A stretch of 35,084 bases of DNA from Deltaproteobacteria bacterium. GTDB lineage: Bacteria; Desulfobacterota; Desulfobacteria; Desulfobacterales; JAFDMD01. The position numbers and the translations under genes were made by a program. Shown in pieces: positions 1 through 11,274 of this stretch (its first letter is position 1; each line of letters opens with the position of its first letter). Where the stretch lies: assembly GCA_019306185.1 (NCBI GenBank), contig JAFDMD010000010.1, positions 1 to 35,084 of the forward strand. Direction: 5' to 3'. The notes below the pieces were generated by a model. That model made no database searches and had not been told where the DNA came from. It worked only from the letters and a program-made list of their open reading frames with translations.

Positions 1-196
1 GCACTCGTTCGAAATGACAAACAAGAATAAAGGTTGTTGAAATAACAAGGGCAAAAATAAAGGTTTGTTGACAAGACAAGCGTAAAATTAAAAGCCTGTC
101 ATTTCGACCGAAGGAGAGAAATCCCTTAATAAAAAGAGCCGACTTTTTTGTCTCTTTTATATTTTCGGGCTTTTCCGTAAAAAAACGGGCAAAAAG

Positions 197-1177
197 TTAA
201 ATCGGACTCTTTTTAACAGGATAAACCCCTTCCATAGTATAAGTTTTGTCAAAAGAATCTATAACCGCTTTAACGGCTTCGCCCTGTTTTATTTTATTGC
301 AGTAACAGGCGCATACGGCGGCGGCGGTTTTTATATCTTCTTTGCTTTTCGCATTGGCAATAAGGCCTACTGGTCCGGGAATATCCTTTATTTTTATAAT
401 AATATCTTTTTCTTTTGAATATAAGGATAAAATATTTTCGTTATCTTTTTGATTTCTTCCTATAATTATTTTTGTTTTTTCGTCTATTCTTATATGCCGT
501 CCATATTTTAAAAGATGAAATTCTCTTTCTTCATATTCCTCGCGACCCATAAAAAGGTCTTTTAACCTATCTGAAAATCCTTTGTCCGTAAGCAAACATC
601 CTCCTGCCGGAGCCGGATAATCGGTTATGTTAAAATCCCTTGCAAGTTGAATTTGCGGCTTTCTGGATCTTCCGTAAAAATTTAGCATTTGCTCTTTTTG
701 AATCCAGCCTTTTTTTTCCGGTATTGTTTCAGGCAGCTTTTTTGCGCTTAAAGGTCTTAAAATATAACCGGCAAAGCCGGATTTTTTCTCGACGTAACGC
801 ATAGCGTTTTTGGTTTGCGACATTGGTCTTTGTCCCGCGACTTCGCCGCTAAAAAGAAAATCAAAACCTTTTTGTCGCATAATTTCCCCCGCCTCTGCAA
901 ACATCAAGGCATGGCAGTCCATACAAGGATTTAAGTTCTTTCCGTAGCCGCATGCAGGATTTTTAAGCATTTTAATATATTGCTTTGTAATATTTTTTAT
1001 TATAATCGGTATGCCAGCCATATCGGACGCTTCTTTTGCTTTTTTCGCGGAAAAAAACGGAGTTTCAAAGGATAGCCATTCAACGTATATGCCTTGTTTG
1101 CGTAAAAATACTCCTGCAAGAATGCTGTCTAATCCGCCGGAAGAAAGTCCTAATGCTTTTATTTTTTTTATCTTCAT
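197..1177 (-). CDS. PP-loop ATPase, tRNA thiouridylase/ThiI-like family protein
   Basis: 326-aa ORF with N-terminal PP-loop motif LSSGGLDSILA, CMDCHALMF and PAPAGGCLLTD motifs typical of MnmA/ThiI-related thiolation enzymes. Confidence 0.75.
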   Translation of the reverse strand: MKIKKIKALGLSSGGLDSILAGVFLRKQGIYVEWLSFETPFFSAKKAKEASDMAGIPIIIKNITKQYIKMLKNPACGYGKNLNPCMDCHALMFAEAGEIMRQKGFDFLFSGEVAGQRPMSQTKNAMRYVEKKSGFAGYILRPLSAKKLPETIPEKKGWIQKEQMLNFYGRSRKPQIQLARDFNITDYPAPAGGCLLTDKGFSDRLKDLFMGREEYEEREFHLLKYGRHIRIDEKTKIIIGRNQKDNENILSLYSKEKDIIIKIKDIPGPVGLIANAKSKEDIKTAAAVCACYCNKIKQGEAVKAVIDSFDKTYTMEGVYPVKKSPI

Positions 1178-1459
1178 AATATATATTTAATCTGTTTTAA
1201 ACGTTTTTGTTTAACATACGCCAAGCAGACGCTTTTAAAAATTTTAAGCCATAATATAATCTAATATAATTCAACGCCTATTGCTATGCGCTATTACTTT
1301 TTCCGCTTTTTTTCACAGACTATAGCCGAATTACTATAATTTAAAATAACATAGGATATCGCGAAGGAGCGGAAGCGAGGAGAAACCCTTTGCTTAAGAG
1401 AAAGGAAATAATATAGGGATTTCGCGCTTCGCTTGACATTACGGGAAATTTTTTTTGTC

Positions 1460-1615
1460 TGTTATTTTAACATAAGTTATTTTTGCTTGTCATTTCGACG
1501 AACGAAGCGCGGAGAAACCCTTTAATAAAAAACGAGGAAGTAATAACAAAGCGATAAATAACAGATATTGGCAAAACCGTTTACGTTTAAAATGCAGGCT
1601 TTTCAACATAGACTA
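1460..1615 (-). repeat. family A/cassette I copy A2 (diverged, one end)
   Basis: cttgtcatttcgacgaacgaagcgcggagaaaccctttaat ... gatattggcaaaaccgtttacgtttaaaatgcaggcttttcaacatagacta. Confidence 0.7.
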
Positions 1616-1639
1616 TGTAAGATTTGTTTTATTTATGCA

Positions 1640-1700
1640 AAAAAAACGATTTTCGGGTAAAACAAACGCTGTCCGCCGCTTGACCGAAAACCGTTTTTTT
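1640..1700 (-). terminator. hairpin downstream of rlpA-like gene
   Basis: Arms aaaaaaacgattttcgg / ccgaaaaccgttttttt (one mismatch), just 3' of the rlpA stop on the minus strand, A/T-rich tails. Confidence 0.6.
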
Positions 1701-1706
1701 AAAAGA

Positions 1707-2432
1707 CTATTTCGCTACTATAAAAATTCCTTTATAACCTCTGCTTAAAAGGTATCTTTCGTATTCAAGAGCTTTTGTAAAGGTTTTGATGCCGATTATT
1801 TTGACCTTATGATAGATTACTCCGTTTTCTTCCTCTGTGGTTATAAGGATTTTTTTATTTTTTATAGGAAGCGTTCTTTTTAAGCTTGCGGCATTTTGTT
1901 TTTCTTTAAAAGCGCCGACCTGAATATAAAAATCTCCTTTTTTAAATTCCACGGGTTTTTTCGTTTTATCGGTTATAACATTATTCAATTTAACAATGTT
2001 TAGAGCGGATATTTTTACGCCGGCGGTTCCGGATGCGGCAATTCCGAGCCGTTTAGCCGCTCCGTAAGAAAGGTCGATTACTCTGCCTTCGATAAAAGGT
2101 CCTCTGTCGTTTATTCGGACATTTAAGGTTTTATTATTTTCAAGATTATGAACCCGAACCATAGTTCCAAGCGGAAGAGTTTTATGAGCGGCGCTTATTC
2201 CATACATGTCATAAATCTCTCCGTTTGCGGTCTTTTTTCCATGAAACTTTTTTCCATACCAAGAGGCTATGCCTTTTTCGGTAAATCCTCTTGAATCCGG
2301 AAGCGGATGATACCATTTACCGCCGATTTTGTAAGGCGGGGGATATCCGGCAGGAGTTTCGGGCGGCGCTTTCACGCAGCTTGTAGTAACCAATAATAAA
2401 AGTATAAGAATTAAAAATATTTTTTTAAACAA
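1707..2432 (-). CDS. rlpA: septal ring lytic transglycosylase RlpA family lipoprotein with SPOR domain
   Basis: Lipobox-like TTSC; GIASWYGKKFHGKKTANGEIYD; VRINDRGPF; C-terminal SPOR-like FYIQVGAF. Confidence 0.9.
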   Translation of the reverse strand: MFKKIFLILILLLLVTTSCVKAPPETPAGYPPPYKIGGKWYHPLPDSRGFTEKGIASWYGKKFHGKKTANGEIYDMYGISAAHKTLPLGTMVRVHNLENNKTLNVRINDRGPFIEGRVIDLSYGAAKRLGIAASGTAGVKISALNIVKLNNVITDKTKKPVEFKKGDFYIQVGAFKEKQNAASLKRTLPIKNKKILITTEEENGVIYHKVKIIGIKTFTKALEYERYLLSRGYKGIFIVAK

Positions 2433-2599
2433 AACAGTCTCCGTTTGTTAAGTTTGATATTTACTCCCATTGACATAACAATAATATTAATATAAAAAAA
2501 ATGGATAAAGTCAAAGGTTTTATTTTATATTTTACTGAAAATAAAATTTTAATAGGGCTTTTTCCAAAGCATGTATAATATAATCGGGAGATAAAAACA

Positions 2600-3877
2600 A
2601 TGAGAGAAGCTGTTATTGTAAGCGGGGCAAGAACCGCCGTCGGAAGTTTCGGAGGGGCTTTAAAAAGCGTTTCCGCAGTCCGTCTCGGTTCCATAGTAAT
2701 AAAAGATGTTTTAAAAAAGATAAAAATCAAACCAAAAGCGGATAGAAGCTATTCGCCGGCTACTCTTAAAAATAAAGGGATGATTGAGCTTGAAAAAAAG
2801 GCTTGCGACTGGAGCGAAGATTTTACGCCCGTTGAAATAGACGAGGTAATAATGGGAAATGTTCTTACTGCCGGGTTAGGACAAAATCCTGCAAGGCAAG
2901 CGATGATAAAGGCAGGCATTCCAAAAGAGACTCCGGCTTATACCATAAACAAGGTATGCGGGTCCGGGCTTAAAGCGGTAGCTTTGGCGGCTTCTTCCAT
3001 TATGAGCGGAGGAGCGGAGGTTGTTATTGCCGGCGGGCAGGAGAATATGAGCCTTGCCCCTATGGCGCTGCCTAAAGCAAGATGGGGGCATCGAATGGAG
3101 CTTACCGGAGTAGGCGATATTTATGATCTGATGGTATTTGACGGGCTTTATGAAATTTTTTACGGATACCACATGGGTATGACGGCGGAAAATATCGCCT
3201 CTATGTATAATATAAGCAGGCAAGAACAGGACGAGCTTGGTTTATTAAGTCATAAGCGGGCTATGGCGGCTATAAAAAACGGACTTTTTGAAGAAGAAAT
3301 ATCTCCTGTTATAATAAAAAGCAGAAAAGGAGATATTGTTTTTAAAACGGACGAAAGACCGATGGAAACTAATATCGAAAAGATGAGCCGATTAAGAGCC
3401 GCATTTAAAAAAGACGGTACCGTAACAGCCGGAAACGCTTCCGGCATAAATGACGGCGCGGGCGCTCTTTTGGTTATGAGCGCGGATAAAGCAAAAGAGT
3501 TGGGGCTTGAGCCTATTGTAAAGATAAAATCTTTTGCCGCCGGCGCCATAGATCCCGCATACATGGGATTAGGACCTGTTCCGGCAATAAAAAAAGCTTT
3601 AAAGCTTGCAGGCATGGAGTTATCCGATATTCAGCTTATAGAGCTTAACGAGGCTTTTGCTTCGCAGGCTATAGGATGTATGCGAGAGCTTAAAATAGAA
3701 ACGGATAAGCCTAACGAGCTTGGAAGCGGAATTTCGTTGGGTCATCCGGTAGGAGCTACCGGAGCAAGACAGCTTGTAACCGGAACAAATCAAATTTTAA
3801 GAAAAAATTATTCCACAGGCCTTATTACAATGTGTATAGGCGGCGGAATGGGCATGGCTATGATTGTAGAAAGATAA
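2600..3877 (+). CDS. acetyl-CoA C-acetyltransferase (thiolase)
   Basis: NKVCGSGLKAVALAA active-site Cys motif, NEAFASQA, LGHPVGATGAR and CIGGGMGMAM thiolase motifs. Confidence 0.95.
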   Translation: MREAVIVSGARTAVGSFGGALKSVSAVRLGSIVIKDVLKKIKIKPKADRSYSPATLKNKGMIELEKKACDWSEDFTPVEIDEVIMGNVLTAGLGQNPARQAMIKAGIPKETPAYTINKVCGSGLKAVALAASSIMSGGAEVVIAGGQENMSLAPMALPKARWGHRMELTGVGDIYDLMVFDGLYEIFYGYHMGMTAENIASMYNISRQEQDELGLLSHKRAMAAIKNGLFEEEISPVIIKSRKGDIVFKTDERPMETNIEKMSRLRAAFKKDGTVTAGNASGINDGAGALLVMSADKAKELGLEPIVKIKSFAAGAIDPAYMGLGPVPAIKKALKLAGMELSDIQLIELNEAFASQAIGCMRELKIETDKPNELGSGISLGHPVGATGARQLVTGTNQILRKNYSTGLITMCIGGGMGMAMIVER

Positions 3878-3903
3878 ACTTGAAAAGGAGTTAAAGTTAT
3901 AAA

Positions 3904-4059
3904 ATGAATATCAGTAGAAAGTTAGGCATATTGGTTTTTTGCGGAATGCCCGCTATAGTAGGAGGCGGCATAATTTATTCTATTTTCGGCGGCTTTGTTC
4001 CGGTGTGCATATACGAAATAATACTTATGTTTACGGCGGGGACTTTCTTAAGCAGATAA
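3904..4059 (+). CDS. 51-aa predicted small membrane protein
   Basis: Manual translation MNISRKLGILVFCGMPAIVGGGIIYSIFGGFVPVCIYEIILMFTAGTFLSR*; SD-like aaaaggag upstream; 26 nt after the thiolase stop, same strand; two hydrophobic segments; not in supplied ORF track. Confidence 0.6.
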   Translation: MNISRKLGILVFCGMPAIVGGGIIYSIFGGFVPVCIYEIILMFTAGTFLSR

Positions 4060-4192
4060 AAATTTCGACGGATAACTTTTCGTAGTTTGCCCGTTTGCCG
4101 CGTTATACTCAAATTTTAACGCTCGGCATCCTACGTTTAAAATTTTTGTATGCCTTAAAACCGAACAAGCTACTTTGTTATCCCCGAAATTT
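4060..4192. repeat. family B long palindromic repeat, copy B1
   Basis: aaatttcgacggataac...gttatccccgaaattt inverted ends; internal cgtagtttgcccgtttgc / aaccgaacaagctactttg shared with other copies. Confidence 0.75.
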
Positions 4193-4336
4193 AAATAAAA
4201 GTCGATGTCCAAAATTTTTATCATCTGATTTCAATGAGCGCAGTAAAAAAAAATTATAATTAATTGTCGAAAAAAATTATGACAATGCATTAAACGTTTT
4301 TACTTGGTTATGCGTATTATTAAAGGCTTATAAATA

Positions 4337-5404
4337 ATGGAAACAAAGTCTTCGGGGGGAATAATATTAGGATTTTTCATAACCCTGTTTGTTATATCCG
4401 CATTTTTAACGGGATTTTTATTATTGCCGTTTTTATCGGTTATACTTATCGCCCTACTTGTTACGGGTATATTTAAACCGTTATATAATATTTTCGTCAA
4501 AAAGTTAAAGCCTTCTCTGGCTTCGGCGCTTACCTGCCTTATTATCTTTTTTACAATATTAGGGCCTTTTTTATTTTTTATCGGCATCTTATCAAAAGAG
4601 GCGCATGATTTATATTTAATGGCAAAAAATGCCGTATTTAAGGACAAGATACAAACGCTTTTAGAACATACTTCGCTTCTTAACAGAACAAACATGCTTT
4701 TATCCGATTTTTCCATTCAAATTTCTGCGGAGCAGTTAAAAGACGCTATAAACGAACTTGGCAAAATAGTGGGAATGTTTTTATATAAACAGGCAAGCGG
4801 AGTAGCCTCTAATCTCTTAAAATTTCTAATTAATTTTTTCTTTATGATTCTAATAGTCTATTTTTTATTAATAGATATACGCAAACTTATAAACTTTATA
4901 AAAAACCTTTCTCCTTTGCGTAAAGAAGAGACTGACCAACTTATGATAAAATTTAAAAATATGGCCGCCGCAATACTAATCGGAAACGGTTTGGGCGGAG
5001 TAATACAAGGAGTTCTCGGCGGCGCGCTTTTTGCTATTTTCGGATTGGAATCTCCGGTTTTATGGGGAGTAATAATGGGGCTTTTGGCGTTTATGCCGAT
5101 ACTTGGCATAGGGCTGGTATTTATACCTGTAGCGGGATATTTCTTTTTAATAGGAAAAATAACCTCCGCAATACTTTTTTTGATTTTTTATATAGTAATA
5201 TCCGGAGGTATGGAGTATATTTTTAAGCCTAAAATAGTAGGGGACAAAGTAAAATTACATCCTTTGATGGTATTTTTATCAGTTATAGGCGGTTTAAAAC
5301 TTTTCGGAATATTGGGGATAATTTACGGTCCATTGTTCATCACCGCTTTTTTAACTTTAACCTCTATATACCATTCAAACTATAAAAGGTTTATAACAAC
5401 TTAA
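4337..5404 (+). CDS. AI-2E family transporter / UPF0118-type permease
   Basis: Multi-TM protein with [42 protein letters not shown]. Confidence 0.85.
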   Translation: METKSSGGIILGFFITLFVISAFLTGFLLLPFLSVILIALLVTGIFKPLYNIFVKKLKPSLASALTCLIIFFTILGPFLFFIGILSKEAHDLYLMAKNAVFKDKIQTLLEHTSLLNRTNMLLSDFSIQISAEQLKDAINELGKIVGMFLYKQASGVASNLLKFLINFFFMILIVYFLLIDIRKLINFIKNLSPLRKEETDQLMIKFKNMAAAILIGNGLGGVIQGVLGGALFAIFGLESPVLWGVIMGLLAFMPILGIGLVFIPVAGYFFLIGKITSAILFLIFYIVISGGMEYIFKPKIVGDKVKLHPLMVFLSVIGGLKLFGILGIIYGPLFITAFLTLTSIYHSNYKRFITT

Positions 5405-5420
5405 AATAAAGGGCTCGTTA

Positions 5421-7853
5421 ATGATAAATAATGAAAATTTTGTTCAGGTCGGCATAGAAAAGGAGATGAAAAAATCTTACTTGGATTATGCTATGAGCGT
5501 AATTATAGGCAGAGCTTTGCCAGATATACGAGACGGATTAAAGCCTGTTCACAGACGCATATTATATGCGATGAAAGAATTGAAAAACGATTGGAATAAG
5601 CCGTATAAAAAATCCGCAAGAGTAGTGGGAGACGTTATAGGTAAATATCATCCACACGGAGATGCGGCGGTTTACGACGCATTAGTTCGGATGGCGCAGG
5701 ATTTCTCCTTAAGATACCCTATGATAGACGGACAGGGCAACTTCGGCTCGGTTGACGGAGATTCTCCGGCGGCTATGAGATATACCGAAGCCAGAATGAA
5801 ACGTTTGGCTCATCTGATGATAGACGATCTTGAAAAAGAGACCGTAGATTTTGTTGTAAACTACGACGAATCTTTAAGCGAGCCTTCAATACTGCCTGCA
5901 AAACTGCCCGCTTTTCTTATAAACGGTTCTTCCGGAATAGCGGTGGGCATGACTACCAATGTTCCGCCTCATAACCTTACCGAAGTGGTTTCCGGAATAA
6001 AAGCCCTTATAGATAATCCCGAATTAACGATAGAAGATATTATAAGAATAATACCGGGGCCGGATTTTCCTACCGCAGGCATTATTCACGGCAGAAAAGG
6101 AATTTATGACGCATACAAAACAGGACGAGGAATAATAAAGCTTCGTTGCCATATAGTAGTTGAAAAGGATAAAAATGGAGATCGGGAAACTATAGTAGTA
6201 AAAGAGATACCTTATCAGGTTAACAAGGCGGTTTTAATAGAAAAAATAGCCGCGTTAGTAAAAAATAAGCATATAGAAGGCATAAAATATGTCCGAGACG
6301 AATCGGATCGAGACGGTATGAGAATAGCCATAGCTTTAAAAAAAGGGAATATACCAGAAATAGTTATAAACCAGCTATATAAACATACAAGAATGAGTTT
6401 AAGCTTCGGCATAATAATGCTTGCAATAGTCAACGGAAAGCCTGAGCTTTTAAACTTAAAAAAGATATTACAACTTTTTATAGAACATAGAAAAGATATA
6501 ATAACAAAACGCACAAAATATGAGCTTAAAAAAGCGGAAGCAAGAGCGCATATTTTGGAAGGGCTTAAAACGGCTCTTGATAATCTTGACGAAATTGTAG
6601 CTTTAATAAGAGGTTCCAACACTCCGGCAGAGGCAAAAGCGGGAATCATAAACAACTTTTCGCTTACTCCTATACAGGCGCAGGCAATACTGGATATGAA
6701 ACTGCAAAGACTTACCGGGCTTGAGAGGGAAAAACTTATTCGAGAATATGAAGAGATTATAAAACAAATAGCTATATATCAAGAGATACTTGCAAACGAG
6801 CATGTAGTTCTTAATATGATAAAAGAGGACCTTGATGAAATAGTAACCGAATTCGGAGACGAAAGAAGAACTCGCATAGTAGATGAAGCAAAAGAGATAA
6901 CCATAGAAGATATGATCAAAGAAGAGGATATGGTAGTTACCATATCTCAAACCGGCTATATAAAAAGAGCCGCCCTTACTACATATAGAACTCAAAACAG
7001 AGGCGGCAAAGGCAAAACCGCTATGGGCACAAAAAAGGAGGATTTTGTAAGAGATATATTCATAGCCTCCACCCATCATACATTCTTATTTTTTACCAAT
7101 TTCGGCAAAGTTTATTGGCGAAAAGTATATGATATACCGGAAGTCGGAAGAACCGCAAAAGGATATGCAATAGTCAATCTTCTTAACCTTGCGGAAGGGG
7201 AAAAGCTTGCCACCGTTTTGGCTGTTCCTTCTTTTGAGCAGGGCAATTATCTTATGATGGCTACTAAAAAAGGGCTTGTTAAGAAAACCGATATGATGGC
7301 TTATGCAAACCCCAGAGTAAACGGAATAATAGCCTTAAGGCTTAACCCCGAGGACGAGTTAATATCGGCTCTTGTTACAAACGGCGAAATGAATATATTT
7401 TTAACCTCTTTACTTGGCAAAACCATACAGTTTAAAGAAACCGATATTCGACCTACCGGAAGAGTTTCGGCGGGAGTTATAGGAATGAAGTTTCTCAAAA
7501 CAGACCGCATAATCGGCATGGAGACGGCGGATGCCGGAAAAACTTTATTTACGATAACCGAAAACGGTTTCGGCAAAAGAACCGAAGTTAGCGAATACCC
7601 GTTGCAAAAACGAGGCGGCAAAGGGGTAATTACAATCAAAACCAGCGAAAGAAACGGCAAAGTAGTATCGGCGCTTTTAGTGGACAATAAGGATAATCTT
7701 GTGCTTATTGCCAATTCGGGCAAGCTTATAAGAATATCCGTGAAAGAAATATCTACCATAAGCAGAAATACGCAAGGCGTAAAAATTATGAATACAAATT
7801 ATCAGAAAGACGAAAAAATAGTGAGCGTGGCAAAAGTCGCGGAGGAAGAATAG
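5421..7853 (+). CDS. gyrA: DNA gyrase subunit A
   Basis: [54 protein letters not shown]-terminal GyrA box-like QRGGKG. Confidence 0.97.
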   Translation: MINNENFVQVGIEKEMKKSYLDYAMSVIIGRALPDIRDGLKPVHRRILYAMKELKNDWNKPYKKSARVVGDVIGKYHPHGDAAVYDALVRMAQDFSLRYPMIDGQGNFGSVDGDSPAAMRYTEARMKRLAHLMIDDLEKETVDFVVNYDESLSEPSILPAKLPAFLINGSSGIAVGMTTNVPPHNLTEVVSGIKALIDNPELTIEDIIRIIPGPDFPTAGIIHGRKGIYDAYKTGRGIIKLRCHIVVEKDKNGDRETIVVKEIPYQVNKAVLIEKIAALVKNKHIEGIKYVRDESDRDGMRIAIALKKGNIPEIVINQLYKHTRMSLSFGIIMLAIVNGKPELLNLKKILQLFIEHRKDIITKRTKYELKKAEARAHILEGLKTALDNLDEIVALIRGSNTPAEAKAGIINNFSLTPIQAQAILDMKLQRLTGLEREKLIREYEEIIKQIAIYQEILANEHVVLNMIKEDLDEIVTEFGDERRTRIVDEAKEITIEDMIKEEDMVVTISQTGYIKRAALTTYRTQNRGGKGKTAMGTKKEDFVRDIFIASTHHTFLFFTNFGKVYWRKVYDIPEVGRTAKGYAIVNLLNLAEGEKLATVLAVPSFEQGNYLMMATKKGLVKKTDMMAYANPRVNGIIALRLNPEDELISALVTNGEMNIFLTSLLGKTIQFKETDIRPTGRVSAGVIGMKFLKTDRIIGMETADAGKTLFTITENGFGKRTEVSEYPLQKRGGKGVITIKTSERNGKVVSALLVDNKDNLVLIANSGKLIRISVKEISTISRNTQGVKIMNTNYQKDEKIVSVAKVAEEE

Positions 7854-7925
7854 ATATAATCGGCATTAGACTTTGATAGAATTAATAAGCAAAAAAATAT
7901 TAAATAGGCGTAAGAATATAAAAAA

Positions 7926-8948
7926 ATGAATGAAACCGAAATTAAAATAGGAGTAATAGGAGGAGGAAGCTGGGGAACGGCTCTTGCCAACCTTCTGGCG
8001 TTAAAAGGTTATAAAATCGATTTATGGGTTTTTGAAACGGAAATTGCAGAGCAGATTAAAACCGAAAGATCAAATAAAGTGTTTTTACCGGACATAATGC
8101 TTTCGGAAAACATAATTCCTACAAACAACCTTAAAAAAGCGGCGTCTGCAAAGGATATTCTTCTTATAGTGGTTCCTTCGCATTTTATAAGAAACATAGC
8201 GTCCGCAATAGAAAAATATATAAGTCCGCAAACAATAATATTAACCGCTTCAAAAGGGATAGAAAACGAGACATCATATACAATGTCTCAGGTATTAAGA
8301 GAGGTTATGACAAAAATACCGGAAAAAAATTTTGCGGCGATTTCCGGTCCCAGCTTTGCCAAAGAGGTGGCTAAAAAAACGCCTACCGCAATAGTAGCCT
8401 CTTGCCATGATCAAAGCATTGCAAAAAAAATTCAACTTATATTTGCAACCGATTATTTCAGGGTATATACAAATAATGACCTCATAGGAACCGAAATAGG
8501 CGGGGCGCTTAAAAACGTCATAGCCATAGCTTCCGGAATGATAGACGGGCTTAAGTTGGGGCTAAACACCAGAGCCGCTCTTATTTCTCGAGGTCTTGCG
8601 GAAATAAGACGTCTCGGGCTTAAAATGGGAGCTAATCCGGAAACATTTTTGGGATTGGCGGGAGCGGGCGATTTAATACTTACCTGCACCGGAAATTTAA
8701 GTAGAAACTATATACTCGGCAAAAGAGTAGGAGAAGGGGAAAAGTTAAAAGATATACTGGCAAACAGTAAAATGGTATCCGAAGGGGTAAAAAATTCGGC
8801 ATCGGTTTATAATCTATCCAAAAGATTAAATATAGAAATGCCGATTTCAAACGCTGTATATCATATATTATATAAGGACATGTCGCCTATGAATGCGGTT
8901 ATAAAACTTATGACAAGAGATTTGAAACATGAGTTCAAGCAGACATAA
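7926..8948 (+). CDS. gpsA: NAD(P)H-dependent glycerol-3-phosphate dehydrogenase
   Basis: GVIGGGSWGTALANLLA; SGPSFAKEVA; ALKNVIAIASGM; GLAGAGDLILTC. Confidence 0.95.
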   Translation: MNETEIKIGVIGGGSWGTALANLLALKGYKIDLWVFETEIAEQIKTERSNKVFLPDIMLSENIIPTNNLKKAASAKDILLIVVPSHFIRNIASAIEKYISPQTIILTASKGIENETSYTMSQVLREVMTKIPEKNFAAISGPSFAKEVAKKTPTAIVASCHDQSIAKKIQLIFATDYFRVYTNNDLIGTEIGGALKNVIAIASGMIDGLKLGLNTRAALISRGLAEIRRLGLKMGANPETFLGLAGAGDLILTCTGNLSRNYILGKRVGEGEKLKDILANSKMVSEGVKNSASVYNLSKRLNIEMPISNAVYHILYKDMSPMNAVIKLMTRDLKHEFKQT

Positions 8949-9645
8949 GGGGGAAGGGCATAGAGAAAGATTAAGAGATAAATTTTTGGAAAACGGTTTG
9001 GCGGGTTTTGCGGATTATGAAGTAATAGAGCTTCTTTTAACATTGGCGACTCCAAGAAAAGACTGTAAGCAGCCCGCAAAACAGGCTTTGGCAAAATTTA
9101 AAACCATTCCGGGCGTTCTTGAAGCCGCAGATTCCGAACTTTTTGAAATAAACGGAATAGGCAAAAAAAATATTTTCGGAATAAAACTGATCAAAGCCGC
9201 CGCAAGCAGATACCTTAAAGAAAGACTAAAAGGCAATAACGCTATAAAAAACTCCGAAGATCTGCTTGATTATTTGTATTTTAATCTGCGTCATAAAGAT
9301 AAAGAATACTGCTTGGCAATATATTTGGATATAAAAAATAATATATTAAATATGGAAACTATCTCCGAAGGCTCTCTAGGAATAACCGGAGTATATCCGC
9401 GAGAAATCGTAAAAGCCGCTATAAAAAATAAAGCGGCTTCCGTAATATTAGTTCATAATCATCCTTCCGGAGATCCCGAACCGTCTAAACCCGACATCAA
9501 TATAACAAAAAAAATAGCCTCCGCATTAAAAACAATAGATATAAAATTACTTGATCATATCATAATAGGAAATAACAAATATTACGGCTTTTCTGATAAA
9601 GGAGATATGAAAATAATAGAAAAAGGGTTGGAAAAGGATGGATAA
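8929..9645 (+). CDS. radC: RadC family JAB/MPN-domain protein
   Basis: GHRERLRDKFLENG; C-terminal VHNHPSGDPEPSKPD JAB motif; 20-nt overlap with gpsA. Confidence 0.95.
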   Translation: MSSSRHKGEGHRERLRDKFLENGLAGFADYEVIELLLTLATPRKDCKQPAKQALAKFKTIPGVLEAADSELFEINGIGKKNIFGIKLIKAAASRYLKERLKGNNAIKNSEDLLDYLYFNLRHKDKEYCLAIYLDIKNNILNMETISEGSLGITGVYPREIVKAAIKNKAASVILVHNHPSGDPEPSKPDINITKKIASALKTIDIKLLDHIIIGNNKYYGFSDKGDMKIIEKGLEKDG

Positions 9646-9883
9646 ACCATATTGTTATGGTAATTTGGAAAAAGTTTTTCCCAAAAAAGAGGACGGACTT
9701 CGTCATACTCCGGATTCCTGCTTTTACTGCTCTTTTCGAGTCGATTGCTTAAAAGCCGCTGTTGCGGAAGGAAGCCAAAACGTAAAACTAAAAGAGGAAA
9801 TGGTAGATAGAGCATATACAAGCGGAAAACTAAACTTTTTCCAAAGATGGTCTAAAAAAAAAATGCTTCATAATAAGGAATAG
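9638..9883 (+). CDS. small Cys-containing conserved-looking protein
   Basis: 81 aa; CYGNLEKVFP...LRHTPDSCFYCSFRVDCLKA; overlaps radC end by 8 nt (translational coupling). Confidence 0.75.
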   Translation: MDKPYCYGNLEKVFPKKEDGLRHTPDSCFYCSFRVDCLKAAVAEGSQNVKLKEEMVDRAYTSGKLNFFQRWSKKKMLHNKE

Positions 9884-10095
9884 CCATAACTATTTTCTAT
9901 TATGTTATTTTAATAAGCTATACAAGGATAGATTAACAGGTTAACGGCAATAAAAAATATAATCAGCGACGACCTTGCCTGCAACATCGCAATTTTGTTA
10001 TTTGCGAATTTGCATTTTAATTATAAACAGAAGGAATACTATATTATAGACGCATAAAAAAAGTTAGACGGCAAACTTTATAAGAGGGAAGAAAA

Positions 10096-11274
10096 ATGAA
10101 ACAGATAAAAGATATAGACTGTAGCAAAAAAAGGGTATTTTTAAGAACCGATTTTAACGTTCCTATGGACGACAAATTAAATATAACGGACGATTCCAGA
10201 ATAAAAAGAGCGCTTCCTACCATAAACTATCTTATTGATAATAATGCGGCTATAATAATAGCCTCTCATCTCGGAAGACCTAAAGGCAGTTTTAATAGTA
10301 AATTAAGTTTAAAGCCTGCGGCAAATTGGTTATCGGACATACTCGGAAAAAAAGTTACTTTTTGCAACGATTTTACAAGCGCAGAAGGTAAAAAACTTAT
10401 CGATAACATCAAGCCGGGCGAAATCTTATTTTTGGAAAATTTAAGATTTTATTCGGGCGAAGAAAAAAATGACCCGAATTTTGCAAAACAGCTTGCGAAT
10501 ATTTGCGATATATATGTAAACGACGCTTTTGGGCTTGCTCATAGAGCGCATGCTTCGGTATCCGCAATTACAAAGTTTGCAAAGGTTGCATCAGCCGGTT
10601 TTCTGCTTTATCGGGAATGCAATTATCTTAAAAAAGCGATGCAAAATCCAAAGCGTCCGCTTGTAGCGATAATAGGAGGAGCAAAAATATCAAGCAAAAT
10701 AGGCGCGTTAAAAAATCTGCTTAATTACGCCGATAAAATCATAATAGCCGGCGCTATTGCAAACACCTTTTTAAAGGTAAAAGGAATTGATATAAAGGCT
10801 TCCAAAATAGATGAGAAGGCTATAGAGGATGTTAAGCTTATAATTAAGACTGCGGAGCAAAAAAATATTCCGATCCATCTTCCCGAAGACTGCGTTGCCG
10901 CAGAAAGAATAGCTTCGGACGCCCTTACTTTTCAATGTAGAATAGATGAAATGCCGGAAAATTTTATGGCGTTAGACATAGGATTAAGAAGTTTTCAAAT
11001 CTTTGAAAAAGCGCTTAAGGATGCAAAAACAATAATATGGAGCGGGACATTCGGAGTTTTTGAACTTTTTTATCCTTTTGGATACGGAACGGAATCGATG
11101 GTAAATATAATAACAAAATCTCCCGCTTTTACCCTTATAGGCGGCGGAGACACTGCGGCGGCTATAAAACAATTAAAATTTAAAAAAAAAGCGTCTTATA
11201 TATCTACCGGAGGCGGAGCCTTTTTATCCTTTCTATCGGGGCAGAGGATGCCAGCCATAGAAGCCCTTAAATAA
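10096..11274 (+). CDS. pgk: phosphoglycerate kinase
   Basis: FLRTDFNVPMD; ASHLGRPKG; LENLRFYSGEEKND; GGAKISSKI; STGGGAFLSFLSG. Confidence 0.97.
   Translation: MKQIKDIDCSKKRVFLRTDFNVPMDDKLNITDDSRIKRALPTINYLIDNNAAIIIASHLGRPKGSFNSKLSLKPAANWLSDILGKKVTFCNDFTSAEGKKLIDNIKPGEILFLENLRFYSGEEKNDPNFAKQLANICDIYVNDAFGLAHRAHASVSAITKFAKVASAGFLLYRECNYLKKAMQNPKRPLVAIIGGAKISSKIGALKNLLNYADKIIIAGAIANTFLKVKGIDIKASKIDEKAIEDVKLIIKTAEQKNIPIHLPEDCVAAERIASDALTFQCRIDEMPENFMALDIGLRSFQIFEKALKDAKTIIWSGTFGVFELFYPFGYGTESMVNIITKSPAFTLIGGGDTAAAIKQLKFKKKASYISTGGGAFLSFLSGQRMPAIEALK

Noticed and set aside
2720-2830. ~30-aa insertion near the thiolase N-terminus as a novelty
   Set aside because: I recall comparable insertions in thiolases of sulfate-reducer lineages; likely a known subfamily.
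2876-3615. Minus-strand ORFs inside the thiolase gene
   Set aside because: Antisense shadows of a well-supported coding sequence.
4300-5109. Minus-strand ORFs opposite the AI-2E family transporter
   Set aside because: Antisense ORFs in a clearly coding region.
6215-7759. Three minus-strand ORFs (146, 158, 152 aa) antisense to gyrA
   Set aside because: Fully inside a confidently identified gyrA; compositions look like out-of-frame translation.
9884-10095. Possible riboswitch or sRNA upstream of pgk
   Set aside because: No recognisable conserved aptamer motif or strong hairpin; AT-rich spacer only.
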